In this document: in pieces, positions 33,180 to 44,889 of the stretch
Layout: each line of letters starts with the position of its first letter
Position numbering within the stretch: the first letter of the stretch is position 1
Assembly: GCF_932274485.2 (NCBI RefSeq)
Contig: NC_065887.2
Location: 9,272,001 to 9,336,000, forward strand
Source of the DNA: Patella vulgata
Lineage: Eukaryota > Mollusca > Gastropoda > Patellidae
Direction: 5' to 3'
DNA: 64,000 nucleotides
Notes under the pieces: generated by a model
Told to the model about the DNA's origin: nothing
Seen by the model: only the letters and a program-made list of their open reading frames with translations
Database searches by the model: none
Program-made: the position numbers and the translations under genes

Positions 33180-34196
33180 AGGCAATGATCTATAGTATTA
33201 AGATCAAGAAGACAATTGGGTGGCACTCGACCCGTTTAGTAAATATTTTCCATTTTCGTCCAAAAATAACGATTTTTAATAAAAATGACGAAACATAAAC
33301 TGCTTTTTTACACACTGAAAAGTGTAACATGGCACTGGAAACCAAATTAACGTGGGTTCCAGTTCCATTATGAGCAAGCCATAATAGAAATAGAAATAAA
33401 CAAATAAATATAAACGCATAATATACTTTCATTAAACAATTCACGTTTAAAAAACGTTCCATTATCAAAACTACTTTACTATCTACCTAATCATCTATAT
33501 CTATATATATATATATATATATATGTCTAATAAGTATCTAATCACGAAAACTGAGCTCACAATTACACCGTTAAAATTTCGAAAAGCTTAATTTACTGTA
33601 AATGTCATGAGAGCTGTTCTTGGTAAATACAATTAATCTCTCTAGACGATGATTTTTCAACATTTCATTAATTCGGCAATATAATCTCATGATCTAGTAG
33701 AAGGATGATGCATTTTTGAACAGCAAATCGTAAAAACTAAATACTTGACAAACGAATCGAGCGATATTTCAAAAAGACAAAAACAAATAGTATATGAGCG
33801 TAAGGTCACTGTTGTAGCATACTCCCCGCAGTGCTTCGTTTGATTAGACCTAATCCCACTCAACACTGCCGTAATGAAAGCAAATTTCTGTTCCAAATTA
33901 TGACTGGTCAACAGTCCGATTAACAACCAATACCTAACTGCGTAACAATATCATTCGGGTTTAAACAGAGCTCCAAATATGTTTACATAACGTTACGTCT
34001 TGATTTATTACGCCCATTAACCAGTGCATAGCAGAATATTGCAGAAAAACTAATTGTGTGACAAACGAGGCTATCAAAACGTCTACAATGTAAACAATAC
34101 TGTTTGGAGACGAACAATACTTTCACCGTTTTTAATACCTTAAATCAATGTTCAAAGTTTTAGGGAAGACCCCAGATTTAAACGACAGACTACTTA
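33180..34196. other. Intergenic, no gene recognised
   Basis: AT-rich spacer with a TA/TC microsatellite at about 33495-33524. No domain-bearing frame. Confidence 0.45.
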
Positions 34197-34710
34197 TAAT
34201 CCTGGATCTGACTTTGGTTCTGTAAGAAAGTTTGAGTAGGGAGAATTTCTTTGAAGAAATGTTTAGTAGATAGCTTAGTCAGTATTTTGGACTTGGGTGG
34301 ACACTCACCATGTGGTAGGTTATTCCCCTATCAAAGATGGCCGCCGACTATAGTTTTCTTTAAATATCTATGAAATAAAAGTCAGAATGAAGCTGGCTGT
34401 GTGAATTGAAGTGGAAAATATATTTATTAAACTTTTATTAATTTTTCACGAAAACTCAATACCCATTTTTTAATTGACAACACGAAAAAACCTATAAAAT
34501 GTAAAAAAAATAACACTTCAAAATTAATTATAATAGTATAACAAAAAACAATTTGTTGACAGCATTCAAAGGGGATTTTTACAAGTTCCATCAGAGTCTT
34601 TGACAATCATACATTTACAAAATGAACAGCAGGATAACCCATTGGTTGTGCAAATACAGAAAGACTTTGGGATACTTTTGAACATTAAATTGCGGAGCCA
34701 GACCATTTTT

Positions 34711-35634
34711 ATACGCCAACATTTTTATGTGGACGTATATTGTCGTCGCCCCTGTCCTTCCGGACGTCGGTCCGTCCCAAATTGTTTGTTGACACTCTAC
34801 AGGTCACAATTTTTATCCGATTTAAATGAAACTTGAAATATAGGTTTATATCCCTGATTGTACGAAAAATCGCGATTTTAGTTACAGGTCCCTCTAGAGG
34901 TCACAACTATTATCCGATTTAAAAAAATGTTCAATTATATCACCGTTACACCGTAATTTTGGCCGAGTTAGAATTTCGTGAAAATCTGAGTAAAACTGCC
35001 GGACAAAATGGCCTCCTCTTCTATGCAAATAGTGTTTAACATCTGGTATATCAAAGTTGAGAACCCTCTAGAGGTCACAATTTTGATCCGATTTTGATGA
35101 CACTTGAAATGCATGTTTATAACCCAAAGATATTGGTTCCTGTGGATATTCACGCGTATCGGATCATAACTTTCTGAATTACGGCCCCTGATTGTACGGA
35201 AAATCGCGTATTTAGCTCGTGATTATTATCCAATTTAAAAAAAACGTTCGACTATATCACCGTTACACCGTAATTTTGATTGAGTTCGGATTTTAAAAAC
35301 CGTTTAAATTTATCACTATTCCACCATAACGAAGATAGAATTCGAATTTCGAGAAAATCGAAATGAAACTACCCGACAAAATTGCCGCTCTTTGTACGCA
35401 AATTGTGTAGAAGTATGCAATACGAAGGTTATGCATGGACCCTCTAGAGGCCACAATTTTTATCCGATTTTGATGAAACTTAAAACATATCTTTATATCC
35501 CAAAGATCACAGTTTCTTTTTGATATTTGCGCATTTCAGACCATAACTTTCTGGATTATTGCCCCTAATTGTACAAAAAATCCCGTTTTGTTTTAGCTTG
35601 TTCTCTATCCGTCTCTTGCAAAATGTGGGCGTAT
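34711..35634 (-). mobile_element. ATACGCCC-family element, reversed copy
   Basis: It begins ATACGCCAACATTTTTATG with the GGACGTATATTGTCGTCGCC tail and ends AAATGTGGGCGTAT, the same termini as 24735-26410 in opposite orientation. Internal modules (CTCTAGAGGTCACAATTTTT, ATCCGATTT, CGTTACACCGTAATTTTG) are repeated. The copy is more diverged than the 24.7-kb one. Confidence 0.75.
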
Positions 35635-35878
35635 CCTGCCTGACAGCCGCTGGTTGGATATTTCAAAGCCAAATTGACATGGTTCTAAATTCAAGATTAC
35701 ATTATCAAGACAATGATGTACATGTAGGTAGTTAGTATAAAGATATGATCTTAACAAGCGAGCGGTATCTCTCACCCATATTCCAGCACCCGGATTCGAA
35801 ATGAAGTTAGCAAACATATTCCTAGCGCCAATAAAAACCTATCTACATGTGTTATATTTATCACGATAGTTATTGTTA

Positions 35879-36195
35879 CAGGATTCCCGCGGTCCTTGAA
35901 AATCCTTGAATATCCTTAAATTTGAAATTTTATATTCAAGGTCTTGAATATCCTTGAATTTCGCGGAAATAGGAAAATATCCTTGAATTTCAGTTGAGAT
36001 CCTTAATATTGTTTCAAATGTCTTCAATTCCTTTTAAATATGAGATTATAACGATAGTTGGTAATGTTTTGGTTATTTTTAAGATGAAAAATTGTAACTT
36101 TAGGCTAAAAAATGTCCTTGAAAATCCTTGAATTTGACGTATATTTATCCTTGAATATCCTTGAAAAAATGTTTGACGAAGCCGCGGGAACCCTG
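35879..36195. mobile_element. hAT-like MITE with CAGGRTTCCCGCGG ends
   Basis: The left end CAGGATTCCCGCGG mirrors the right end CCGCGGGAACCCTG. The interior is made of many short ATCCTTGAAT repeats. The flanking octamers TATTGTTA and CAGTGTTA agree at five of eight positions, compatible with an eroded 8-bp hAT target duplication. Confidence 0.65.
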
Positions 36196-36366
36196 CAGTG
36201 TTACCTTTTATATTAGAAAATAACATTTTAAGACATTAAAGATACCTTCCACGGTACAAACTGGGTGATCTGATGATATTATTTGGACTAAAAGCATAAT
36301 CAAACTAATTTTTTCTTCAAATCCTTCTGAAAACATTGTATTCGCGAGGAAATACCCCACACGTTC

Positions 36367-36689
36367 GGGTGTTCGATCCCTGCATTTGCCGAGAAAGTTC
36401 ATCCAGATTTTCCGGCGTGGTTCTCCCTTGTCAGTGATGCAGGACGGAGGGGCTGACAAGGTAAGCTGTCTAGTCGTTCGGATGGGACGAAAGACCGAGG
36501 TCCCGTGTACACATTGCCGTGCACGTAAAAGATCCCTTGGCAGTTGGAATTCGATATAAGAGTAGGCCGTAGTGCCGCTGTCCGGGCAAAATTTCCCTCA
36601 TAGCACACTGTATGGCGTATGCCCGTCTTCACTAGCCCAGGTTAGGAGCAGAACAGTAGGACGTTAAACCCCATTTCATTTCATTTCAA
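36367..36689 (+). mobile_element. SINE-B copy, 5'-truncated
   Basis: Starts in the B-box region (GTTCGATCCCTGCAT) and runs to CCCCATTTCATTTCATTTC. The tRNA-like head is lost. Confidence 0.88.
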
Positions 36690-36921
36690 GGTGCAGAGTT
36701 CAATTTCTATCCACAAAACTAATTATGAATAGCCCTGATGAGGTAAATTTAAAACTATGAAAATAGAATCCAATATGGCGATTTTTGTTCATTTGGATCT
36801 CCATTGAAAAATAAAGATGTCAGAGTTACTGAGTTCAATGCGGGGTTCAAAAATTAATTTCCGATAAGATTGTCAGACATAGACAAACATCACGATATAT
36901 CATAGCAAGCATCATTTTCAG

Positions 36922-37284
36922 TCAGTTTTTTAAAGAAATTTTGCTCCTGTGAAAAGAGAATCCCATCGGAACCCATAAACCTTGGGCCCCGGTCCGTCTG
37001 TGGTATCGTCTAGACCGATATTCACCACAGGTAGACAAAACACAGGCAGAAATGATGAACCTGTGGTTAATGTCGGTCCTAATGTTACCCCCTGGGGTGG
37101 GGTCCGGTGGTGTTCTCTTCGAATAGGTGCAAAATTTCTTTAGAAAAATTGACTGTAAATTGTGCTTTATGGAGTCTATCTTGGTTTTTCTAGCTTCTGC
37201 ACATCTAACTTGTGGCAACCTTAGCAATTCATCAAAAACGACAAATTCATGATTAAAGGGGGACACCAAATTACGCAAGAACAT
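36922..37284 (-). other. Unassigned open frame within the 4.2-kb unit
   Basis: 120 codons including NLVSPFNHEFVVFDELLRLP and TPPDPTPGGNIRTDINHRF. No domain is recognised and no splice context is seen. It could be a remnant of the unit's own protein, or chance. Confidence 0.2.
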
Positions 37285-37944
37285 TAACTAGTTTTGGGAG
37301 CCCTGAAAAAGGGAGGGGAAATATGGGAAGTTTAAACGTGTTGCAAATTTCTGTAGTACTTGATAACTTTAATCATCAGTAGAAATACGCTATATAAAAT
37401 AATAATTCGTATATTATTTTACAGCTACAATAACGAAAGAAAAGTATGTTTCAATGTTATACAAAAAGAAATTTATTGTCATTTCATGCAGAACGATATG
37501 GTGTTAAATGGTGTATGCCTTAAATTATCTTATAAATTAACAATTTGTATATTGATCGAGTATTTTACAGCGACAAGAACGTTTCCGTTAAACCCCATTT
37601 CATTTCCAATAAACAATTTATTGTTAGTTTGAGTGGAAAGTGCTACAGATGGTAGATAATATCTAAGATATTATGCAGATAGATGTTTATATGGTGCACT
37701 TGTGAATATAACATAATATTTTGTATGAAATAGGCGTCCTGAATGCAATACAACATAGGCGGCTTATGAAATTTTGCAGTCTAGTAGTTTATCCATCCCT
37801 TGATTCTGTGAAATAAAAACATTTTGCCACCACAGCTGGTTTGAATACTGTTTGAATTCTGCGTGCCCAGTTTGTGATATTTTAGTATGTTTACGGTAAT
37901 AACATGTCTTAAAATGCTTCTATTATAAAGGTAACAATTATTAT

Positions 37945-37950
<6 letters not shown>

Positions 37951-37978
<28 letters not shown>
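37951..37978. repeat. (TA)n microsatellite
   Basis: About 14 TA units inside the 4.2-kb inverted-repeat unit. Confidence 0.95.
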
Positions 37979-37987
<9 letters not shown>

Positions 37988-38649
37988 GGTTTTATTGACG
38001 CTAGGTATATGTTTGCTTATTTCATTTTTAATTCGTGTGAAGCACTGTAAATGTGTTAATTTTCTTATATGTTTTAACTTTTTAAACGTTTTCGTTTAAT
38101 AATGTGGTATGTGTTTGCTTGCAAATTAATAAAAAAAAAATACCAAAAATATATTCTTCAAATAAATTCAAATAAACAGCTTCTTTCTGACCTTTATTTC
38201 ATAGAAATTGACGGATAACTAGAGCGGGTAGGATAAAATTGATATAATGTCGGCGGCCATATTTGATGACGTCACTGTGGAATAACCTACCACGTTGTGT
38301 CCACCCAAGTTCAAAATACTTACTTCGGCACCCACTAAACATTTCTTCAAAAAAATTCTCCCTACTCAAACTTTCCTACAGAACCATAGTCAGATGCTGT
38401 ATTATTAGGAGCGATTTGATTGAACGGGAAGAATAGACACACTCCCCCAAAACGTAAGTATTAGAAGTCAATCCAGCAATGGCCAGAGCGGTATTTCTCG
38501 GGCTATCGCTTCAGGAATATGCTATTGTAGTCTCTTTCGGATAACTGGCTACTAAACCGCATTTTATTTGTGCAAAAGACAGGAAAATAAACAGCTGATT
38601 CCAGCCACCATCTTGGATGCCGTAGTGCAAATCTAACTTCGACCTGACG

Positions 38650-38671
38650 AATAATAATAATAATAATAATA
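38650..38671. repeat. (AAT)n microsatellite
   Basis: About seven AAT units in an unannotated spacer. Confidence 0.9.
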
Positions 38672-38939
38672 TGTACATTTATATAGCTCACGTACTCCAT
38701 GTACAGAGGCGTTTCCACTGCACATACAATTAAATTAATTTAATTATTCCTGATAACAAGATGACTTTTAAGGTTTGATGTAAATCAAGAAAGGATTTCA
38801 GATGATTTTATTATCTTTGGAAGATTGTTCCGCAGTTTAGGGGCATTCACTGAGCACGATCCGTATCCAAATGATTTTAATTTCCACCTTGAGCAACACA
38901 ACTGATGAAGGTGTGTTCAGCCGGAGGTTCCGCGAGGGA

Positions 38940-39086
38940 ACTGGAATTCGATATAAGAGTAGGCCGTAGCGCCGCTGCCCGGGCAAAATTTCCCTCATAG
39001 CACACTGTATGGCGTATGCCCGTCTTCATTAGCCCAGTTTAGGAGCAGAACATTAGGACGTTAATACCCATTTCATTTCATTTCTG
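38940..39086 (+). mobile_element. SINE-B 3' fragment
   Basis: Starts at GGAATTCGATATAAGAGTAG and ends in ATTTCATTTCATTTC. Only the 3' half is present. Confidence 0.85.
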
Positions 39087-39427
39087 TATTTGCATAAGGC
39101 TAGATAAGTATATTCGAACTAAGCCATTCACACACTGATACGTCAAAGACAAACTTTTGAAGATGATTCTTTCATGAATTGGCAGCCAAGAATCATCTGT
39201 ACCGGCCCTACACAGGGTTGCTGGAATTCGGTGGCTTGGGGCACTATCTGGTCTAATAATCCAGGCAATGAATGATTTTATTGGAAGAATGATGTCAAAT
39301 ATGAAGTCATTTCTTCAAGTTCGACCATTAAATTTAATATGAAAGAAATCCGTGCCAGTCATTTTGTCAAAACCAAATATTAGTATTAGTAGTCCCCAAG
39401 TTCCATTATTAATAGAATTGTCCTCAG

Positions 39428-41090
39428 CAGGGGCGTACATAACAATTTTGTTTGGGGGGTGTTTAGCCAAAATGCGACCGACTGATGCCCATACCCCTAG
39501 TACGAGTGACGCAGTCAGGAACCGAGCACCACAGGTCCGAGTTTTGTAGGGACCATGTGCAGTAGCGGATCTAGATGGGGTGGGGGGTCCAAATCTAGGG
39601 CGCCACCCCAGCCACAATGAATGTCAACAAAATACTGGCTATAACATTAAGCGTCCCGGTAGAACATAGATGGCATTGTATAATCGTATAGTTGTTTGCC
39701 GATCGTTGTCTCGCTGGAAAGCAGTTTTATTAAAGTTGACATAAAGTTTATGTCATATATGATTGTGCCTATAACACTGAGCAACCTGAGAAAATTTTGA
39801 AAAATTGAGTCAATATCTTGGCATTTGAGGTCATTGCTGGGAGAAATTCTTGTGGACGAGAGGACCAGAAATGTGAGTCAATTAGAAAAAATCTCAAGAT
39901 CTACCCCCTGTCAATTCCGCCTGTTTTGCAAGAGTTGACAGAACTTTTGTATAGTCTGACGCCCCACGACCCACACACCAGTGCCAGTGGTACTACTAAC
40001 ATAACTAGGCAATTCAGTATAACCGTGAATATGATAGTGCTTAGACAGTATAAGACAACAGAGGAGTGGAAGATTAATGTTATAATGGAATCGAGCGCCG
40101 CAGGCGCGAAAACATTTGAGATGTGTAACCGAGCTTTAAATTTTTGGGACTGGGCCTGACAATTTTAGTCAATGTCATGGCAAATGGATCCAAATTCTCG
40201 TTAACGAGAGGATAAGAAATGGGACAGAATCTTGAGGCCTATCTGTCAATGTCGCCTGTTTTGTGAGAATAGAACTAACAATTCTACAATCTTTTGACCC
40301 ACGACTCACTCACTAGTGGTACTACTAACTGGGCGATTCACTGTAACTGTGAATATGATAGTGATGAGATAGTATAAGACAGGGAAGGAGTTGAAGAATG
40401 GTGGCATAATGGAATTGAGCGCCGATATGTAACTGAGCTTTTAATTTTGAGGACTGGGCCTGAGGGCAATTTACCTCAATCGGGCGCTTACTTGGTCTCT
40501 GAAATTACCCTGGACTTTGGGGAGATATTTTGCAGAATTCTAATGGTCAGAAAAGACCCCATTAATTCATTTAGTCGGAGACCAGACCGACTATTTTTTT
40601 GCCATGGGGTGAAAAACATTTTTTTCAAACATGATAAGTTTTGCTTGAGTAGAGTGACGTGTGCAGTGAGGACTTATTTTGATACCGACTGCTCATATCT
40701 TACGACGGACTGCACTGATTTTGCGACCAACTAGTATTTGGGATCTATTCTGGCTTGTTTACCTCATTAATTCATTAAGACGGCGATGCATAATTTTGAG
40801 ACCGACTGCAGTGACTGCACTTATTTTGAGACCGACTTTTTTTCTCCCTGGGGGAAATTTTGTTCTTAGACCTACATACTCACAACAGAATAAGAGTGAA
40901 ACACATCAAGTTGACAAGGTTATTTTATACTAAAGTTTTGCGTGAGTAGCGTGACGTGTGCAGTGAGCCTTTATTTTGATACCTACCTCTCTTATTTTGC
41001 GACCGACTGCACTGATTTTGCGACTGCTCTGATTTTGCGACCGACTATTTTTTTTCCTGGGTGGTACACACCCCCACATTTACGCCCCTG
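39428..41090. mobile_element. Non-autonomous hAT element with perfect 8-bp target duplication
   Basis: The ends are CAGGGGCGTA and TACGCCCCTG, the canonical CAG...CTG start of hAT elements, flanked by GTCCTCAG at 39420-39427 and 41091-41098. The 1.66-kb interior has no transposase. Its right part repeats TGACGTGTGCAGTGAG and ATTTTGCGACCGACTGCACT motifs several times (about 40640-41055). The exact duplication implies a fairly young insertion, although the interior looks decayed. Confidence 0.88.
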
Positions 41091-41098
41091 GTCCTCAG

Positions 41099-41679
41099 CC
41101 CCGCAGTGGGTGAGATATAGCCTAATGAAATATATATGTTTTAGCATATAGCAAAAACTACATCTCAAAATAAATTCCTCATAGCCTCAAATGGTTTCGG
41201 AACAATTTAATAGTCATATATATATTGAGGTAGTAGACAAGATCATTCATAAAAAATAATTTTAAAAAAATAAAAAATCAATAGGCAATTTATGGGAAAT
41301 ATTTGAATTTAGGGATTTTTTTTTTAAATGACGTTTTATTTTACTCTAAAATGGTCATAGCGGGTTCTCCGTAACTACAAGGTTGGTGACCGCTTGTGCC
41401 AGTTTTTTTTGGTTTTTTTAAATTTTGCATGATTCTCGCGAACTCATTCTTAAGTACAACATGACCGTTTATTTAGTGACTATAAATGTGCAAAACAGAT
41501 TTAAGGATTGGTATATATATAAATGTTGTGGTGTAATTGTCGAGATATTTATTTATGGTGGGGCACCCTATACATAGTACGAACTCGTCGGATGACTGAT
41601 CTATGTTGGATGTGCCAGAAGAATAACTCAGCTGTCTACAACAGCACAATATGAGTGATGACGAGAAGAGGAGCATTTA
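41099..41679. other. Non-coding spacer
   Basis: AT-rich DNA after the hAT element. Nothing recognised before the DUF7869-like remnant. Confidence 0.4.
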
Positions 41680-42228
41680 ATGAACGTTACACTGGAGCGT
41701 TCCCTGTACAAGGAAATGGTAAATTCAGCCAAAGCAGTTCTAAAGGAATCGGGACTGAAACTATCAAGAGACGTGACCTTGCATTATTACTGGTGTGATT
41801 ATGTACAACTGGTACACTACCCGTCTGACCACATGCATCCTGGACCCATGTATTTCTTAACACCTAGTTAGTGTGGTCTCTTTGTAGTCACTTGTGAGGG
41901 TCTACCATAACATGTCAACTACCTTGTAGATAAAGGTATGTGTATCAGTAAAGGGTTAAATGCAGTTATCAGCTTTTTAGATAACTTCTTTTTAACCTAT
42001 GGACTAAGTGAAAAACACTTGCGGTTGTACTGAATAATTGCAGTGGACATAATAAAAACGACATGATGCAGCGGTTCCGCATGTGACGTGTTATTCATGG
42101 ACTGCACGGGAGCATTTTACTGAGCTTCTTGATAATTGGCCACACGACGTTTGCACATGACTGGTGCTTTCGTTTATTAAAGCAGCGCTACAGAAAATGC
42201 ACGGTTTTCTGTCTTGATGATATTATAT
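41680..42228 (+). pseudogene. Remnant of a DUF7869-like (transposon-associated) gene
   Basis: The frame at 41680-41871 reads LYKEMVNSAKAVLKESG and VTLHYYWCDYVQLVHYPSD, ending HPGPMYFLTP. Beyond its stop the same family pattern can be followed through CEGLP-HVNYLVDKG, AVISFLDNFF, NNCSGHNKND and FLIIGHTTFAHDWCF to about 42228. This order (HYPS, TP, NCSGxNKN, GHTxFxxDxCF) matches the DUF7869-type proteins that are abundant in marine invertebrate genomes and are probably transposase-derived. That naming is from memory. Multiple stops show decay. The remnant is cut at its 3' end by an ATACGCCC-family fragment. Confidence 0.65.
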
Positions 42229-42455
42229 AAGCCTGATTTGTCGTACAAACAGGGGCCATAATTCATGAAGTTACGGTTCGATACATGCCAATAGCGGAAG
42301 GGACCGGATCTCTGCCTTTTCTGGTAATTATACCTATATTTCAAGTTTTGTCAAAATCGGATAAAAATTGTGACCTGAATTGTGGACAGACGGGTTTTTG
42401 GACGGACAGGGGAGACAACATACGTCCACATGAAAATATGGGTTTTTAGAAATGC
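42229..42455 (+). mobile_element. Right-end fragment of the ATACGCCC element family
   Basis: Contains TCGTACAAACAGGGGCCATA, ATCGGATAAAAATTGTGACC, GGACGGACAGGGG and ends ACGTCCACATGAAAATATGG. The left end is absent. Confidence 0.75.
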
Positions 42456-42485
42456 ATATTCATCGGTTTCGCCAAAATATCTATG

Positions 42486-42762
42486 TTAATTTATAAATGC
42501 CTCGTCAGAATCAAAATCAGTGTCCAATTCCATGGGTTCAGTTGCATTTGGGCAAGAAATATTCATGGTAATGAGGGTGCAGAATTCCCGGGTTGTCTTA
42601 AACAGGTAGGCTCGACGTGTTACGTCAAGTACTGGTGGAATCGAAACTAAAGGTTTTTCGAGTGGAAGAAATGTGTTAACTTTCTTTAGAAGAAACACCA
42701 TTTCTTCTCTTGAATCAGAAAAGTCTTTCCCAATTACATAGCCAGAATGGTTAACATCAAGC
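42486..42762 (-). CDS. Candidate 3'-terminal exon of an unknown gene
   Basis: A minus-strand frame opens exactly after a good acceptor (TTTGATTTTTTCAG at 42776-42763) and runs 92 codons to a stop: LDVNHSGYVIGKDFSDSREE, then VNTFLPLEKPLVSIPPVLDV, YLFKTTREFCTLITMN and an acidic tail ELDTDFDSDEAFIN. The mixed composition and the splice acceptor suggest coding sequence. No domain is recognised and no upstream exon was found. It could be an exon of a host gene or part of a mobile element. Confidence 0.35.
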
Positions 42763-42784
42763 CTGAAAAAATCAAAGTTTCTGG

Positions 42785-42905
42785 GCCCTGTTTCACAAAC
42801 ACTTTAAGGTAAAATCAATAAAATAGATTTTATAACTAAAATCAAAATGAAATTTATTTTATGCGTTTCACGAAGATTTTAATAGATTTTCGTTAAAATT
42901 GCTTG
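42785..42905. mobile_element. Half of a GGGCCCTGTTTCACGAA-type MITE
   Basis: Begins GGGCCCTGTTTCACAAAC and contains TTTCACGAAGATTTTA, like the palindromic MITE at 62551-62707 but incomplete and diverged. Confidence 0.45.
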
Positions 42906-43164
42906 CGCCCGCGCAGTGCACATTTCCGATGCGGGCACTTAAAATGTAATCAAATACGCTTCGAAATTGAAAACTGTTGACAGGTCGAACTGACGGGTAC
43001 AATATCAATGGGGAGAGTTTCATACGTTGTAGTAATGTTTGCACATGGTCAGACAATCTTAGCGAAGTGAAATAAATGAGCGTATTGCCTATTATATGTT
43101 TCGAAATGTATCGGTGGGATGGCCTTGAACTTGGCATTTGATTTACTCGCAGGCTTCAATGCAA

Positions 43165-43745
43165 ATAATGTGTATCGATAAACTACATGTATATTAAATC
43201 GTCTGAATTTCGTAGTTTTATGGTATTTTGGATAACAGAAACTATTGAGAATTGTCACAAACATATGATATTTGTGACTCAAACGACTAATCTTGGCTGT
43301 AAATTGTTGTCGAATTTTAAAAGTATTTAACAACTTTTCAACTAATCCACCAAATAGCCAACGACTTATGTTCTGATGCCTAGATGTCTAGATTTGAAAT
43401 GTCATCCCTTATTGGATGATGCTTATCTATCTTACTCAATTAAAATGATTTTTTCTCAAAATAAAATATTTTTGGCTCCTAAAACGTGTCTACTTTATGC
43501 TACGTTATTAACGAAAACCTTCATAAGGAAATAATAATAAATTTATGATATTAAAATTTAATTTCAAATAAACCTACTTTTGAAACTAATCCACGAAATA
43601 GCCAATGCTCCGATGCCCAGATTTGAAATGTCATCCTATACTGTGTTTAAAATACTGCGAAATTACCAAAATGCCACACTCCTTATTGGATAATATCTAT
43701 CTTACTCAATTAAAATGATTTTTCCCTAAAATAAAATATCTTTCG
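43165..43745. repeat. AT-rich repeat copies
   Basis: 43165-43335 is related to 22375-22640. 43380-43480 and 43600-43745 are direct copies sharing GATTTGAAATGTCATCC, CTTATTGGAT, ATCTATCTTACTCAATTAAA. Minus-strand open frames across here are chance products. Confidence 0.6.
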
Positions 43746-43756
43746 CTCTCGCATTG

Positions 43757-44225
43757 ACTCCCATTTCTGGTTTTCTCGTTTACAGCAATGACCTCAAATG
43801 CCAGGATATTGATTCTCTTTTTAAATATGTTCTCAGGTTGCTCAGTGTTATAGCCACTTCCCCAAAGGTTCACATAAATTTAATAACAAAATCAATAACA
43901 ACCATCATATTATATGACATGAACTTTATGTCAACTTAAATAAAACTGCTTTCCGATGATATAACAAATATATAGGCAATACGATCAATGTTCAACCGGG
44001 GTGCTCAGCGTTATAGTCAGTATTTTGTTGACATTCTTTTTTGGCTTGGGTTGTGGATGGCGCCCTAGATTTGGAAACGCCCCCATACCCAACCACAATT
44101 CCCAGCTTCTAGATTCGCTACTGGTCCCTAGAAAACTTGCACCTGTGGTGCTCGGCTTTTGGCTGCGTCACTCGTATTAGTAGCATGTGCATCAGTCGGT
44201 TGCATTTTTGCTAACATGGGATATC
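43757..44225 (-). mobile_element. Reversed fragment of the hAT family at 39.4 kb
   Basis: The reverse complement matches about 39468-39850: GCGACCGACTGATGC-like, ACGAGTGACGCAG, AATCTAGGGCGCCA, GAATGTCAACAAAATACT, ATAACACTGAGCAACCTGAG, TTTGAGGTCATTGCTG. Neither terminus is preserved. Confidence 0.8.
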
Positions 44226-44889
44226 GGGTGTGGAGGTCATTTTTTTTCTCTCAGTGGCTGGGTGGGAATCTTTTATCTTCACTCATAATTTGTACCTCGA
44301 CTTTTCGTACAGGTTTTACATTAAATATGAAATGAAACCGTGTTTAATGAGACGGTAGTACCAACCAGGATATATTGCGCCAACATACATTTAGAACGAC
44401 TGGACAAACCTACGCAGCATTTCAACGTTGATACGTTACGCAGATTGACTTGTATATGTCGTCATACACGAAGGTTACTGTTTAATATTCATTAAACAGT
44501 TTGTTCATAATCGCGGAAATCCGTTTGAAAGTTATGAACGCGCACAGAGTAGAATTACACAAGCAATTATTATCTGCGGACGGACAAGGCGGTCGTATTA
44601 ATAGCACCCAGGAGACTAAAAAGAAATAAATGAACATTAATTTGCCTTGACCCACTTACAGACTTGTTATCTGCTTGTATTACTATAATTTATATAAGAT
44701 ATAACACGATAAACTTGACTTTACCATATAATTATAATACAATATAACTGATAAAATCATACATAACAAATTAGATTAAACATTTTAATTGCTGCTCGTA
44801 TTGTATGCATATGGCGTAGCAATGTTGTATTGTCTGTCATTAATTCAGCTGGGGGATCTATAGCCAGTTGCTTAAAGGAGCTAAGTCTC

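Larger units (their letters stand above)
34197..38405. mobile_element. 4.2-kb unit bounded by ~200-230 bp inverted repeats
   Basis: 34197-34395 and the reverse complement of 38178-38405 share, in order, GAATTTCTTTGAAGAAATG-like, ACTTGGGTGGACAC, GTGGTAGGTTATTCC, a GGCCGCCGAC segment and TATGAAATAAAAGTCAGAA. Enclosed are a reversed ATACGCCC element (34711-35634), a small hAT-like MITE (35879-36195), a SINE-B (36367-36689) and a TA microsatellite (37951-37978). I recognise no transposase. The 120-codon minus frame at 36922-37284 is unassigned. Confidence 0.6.
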
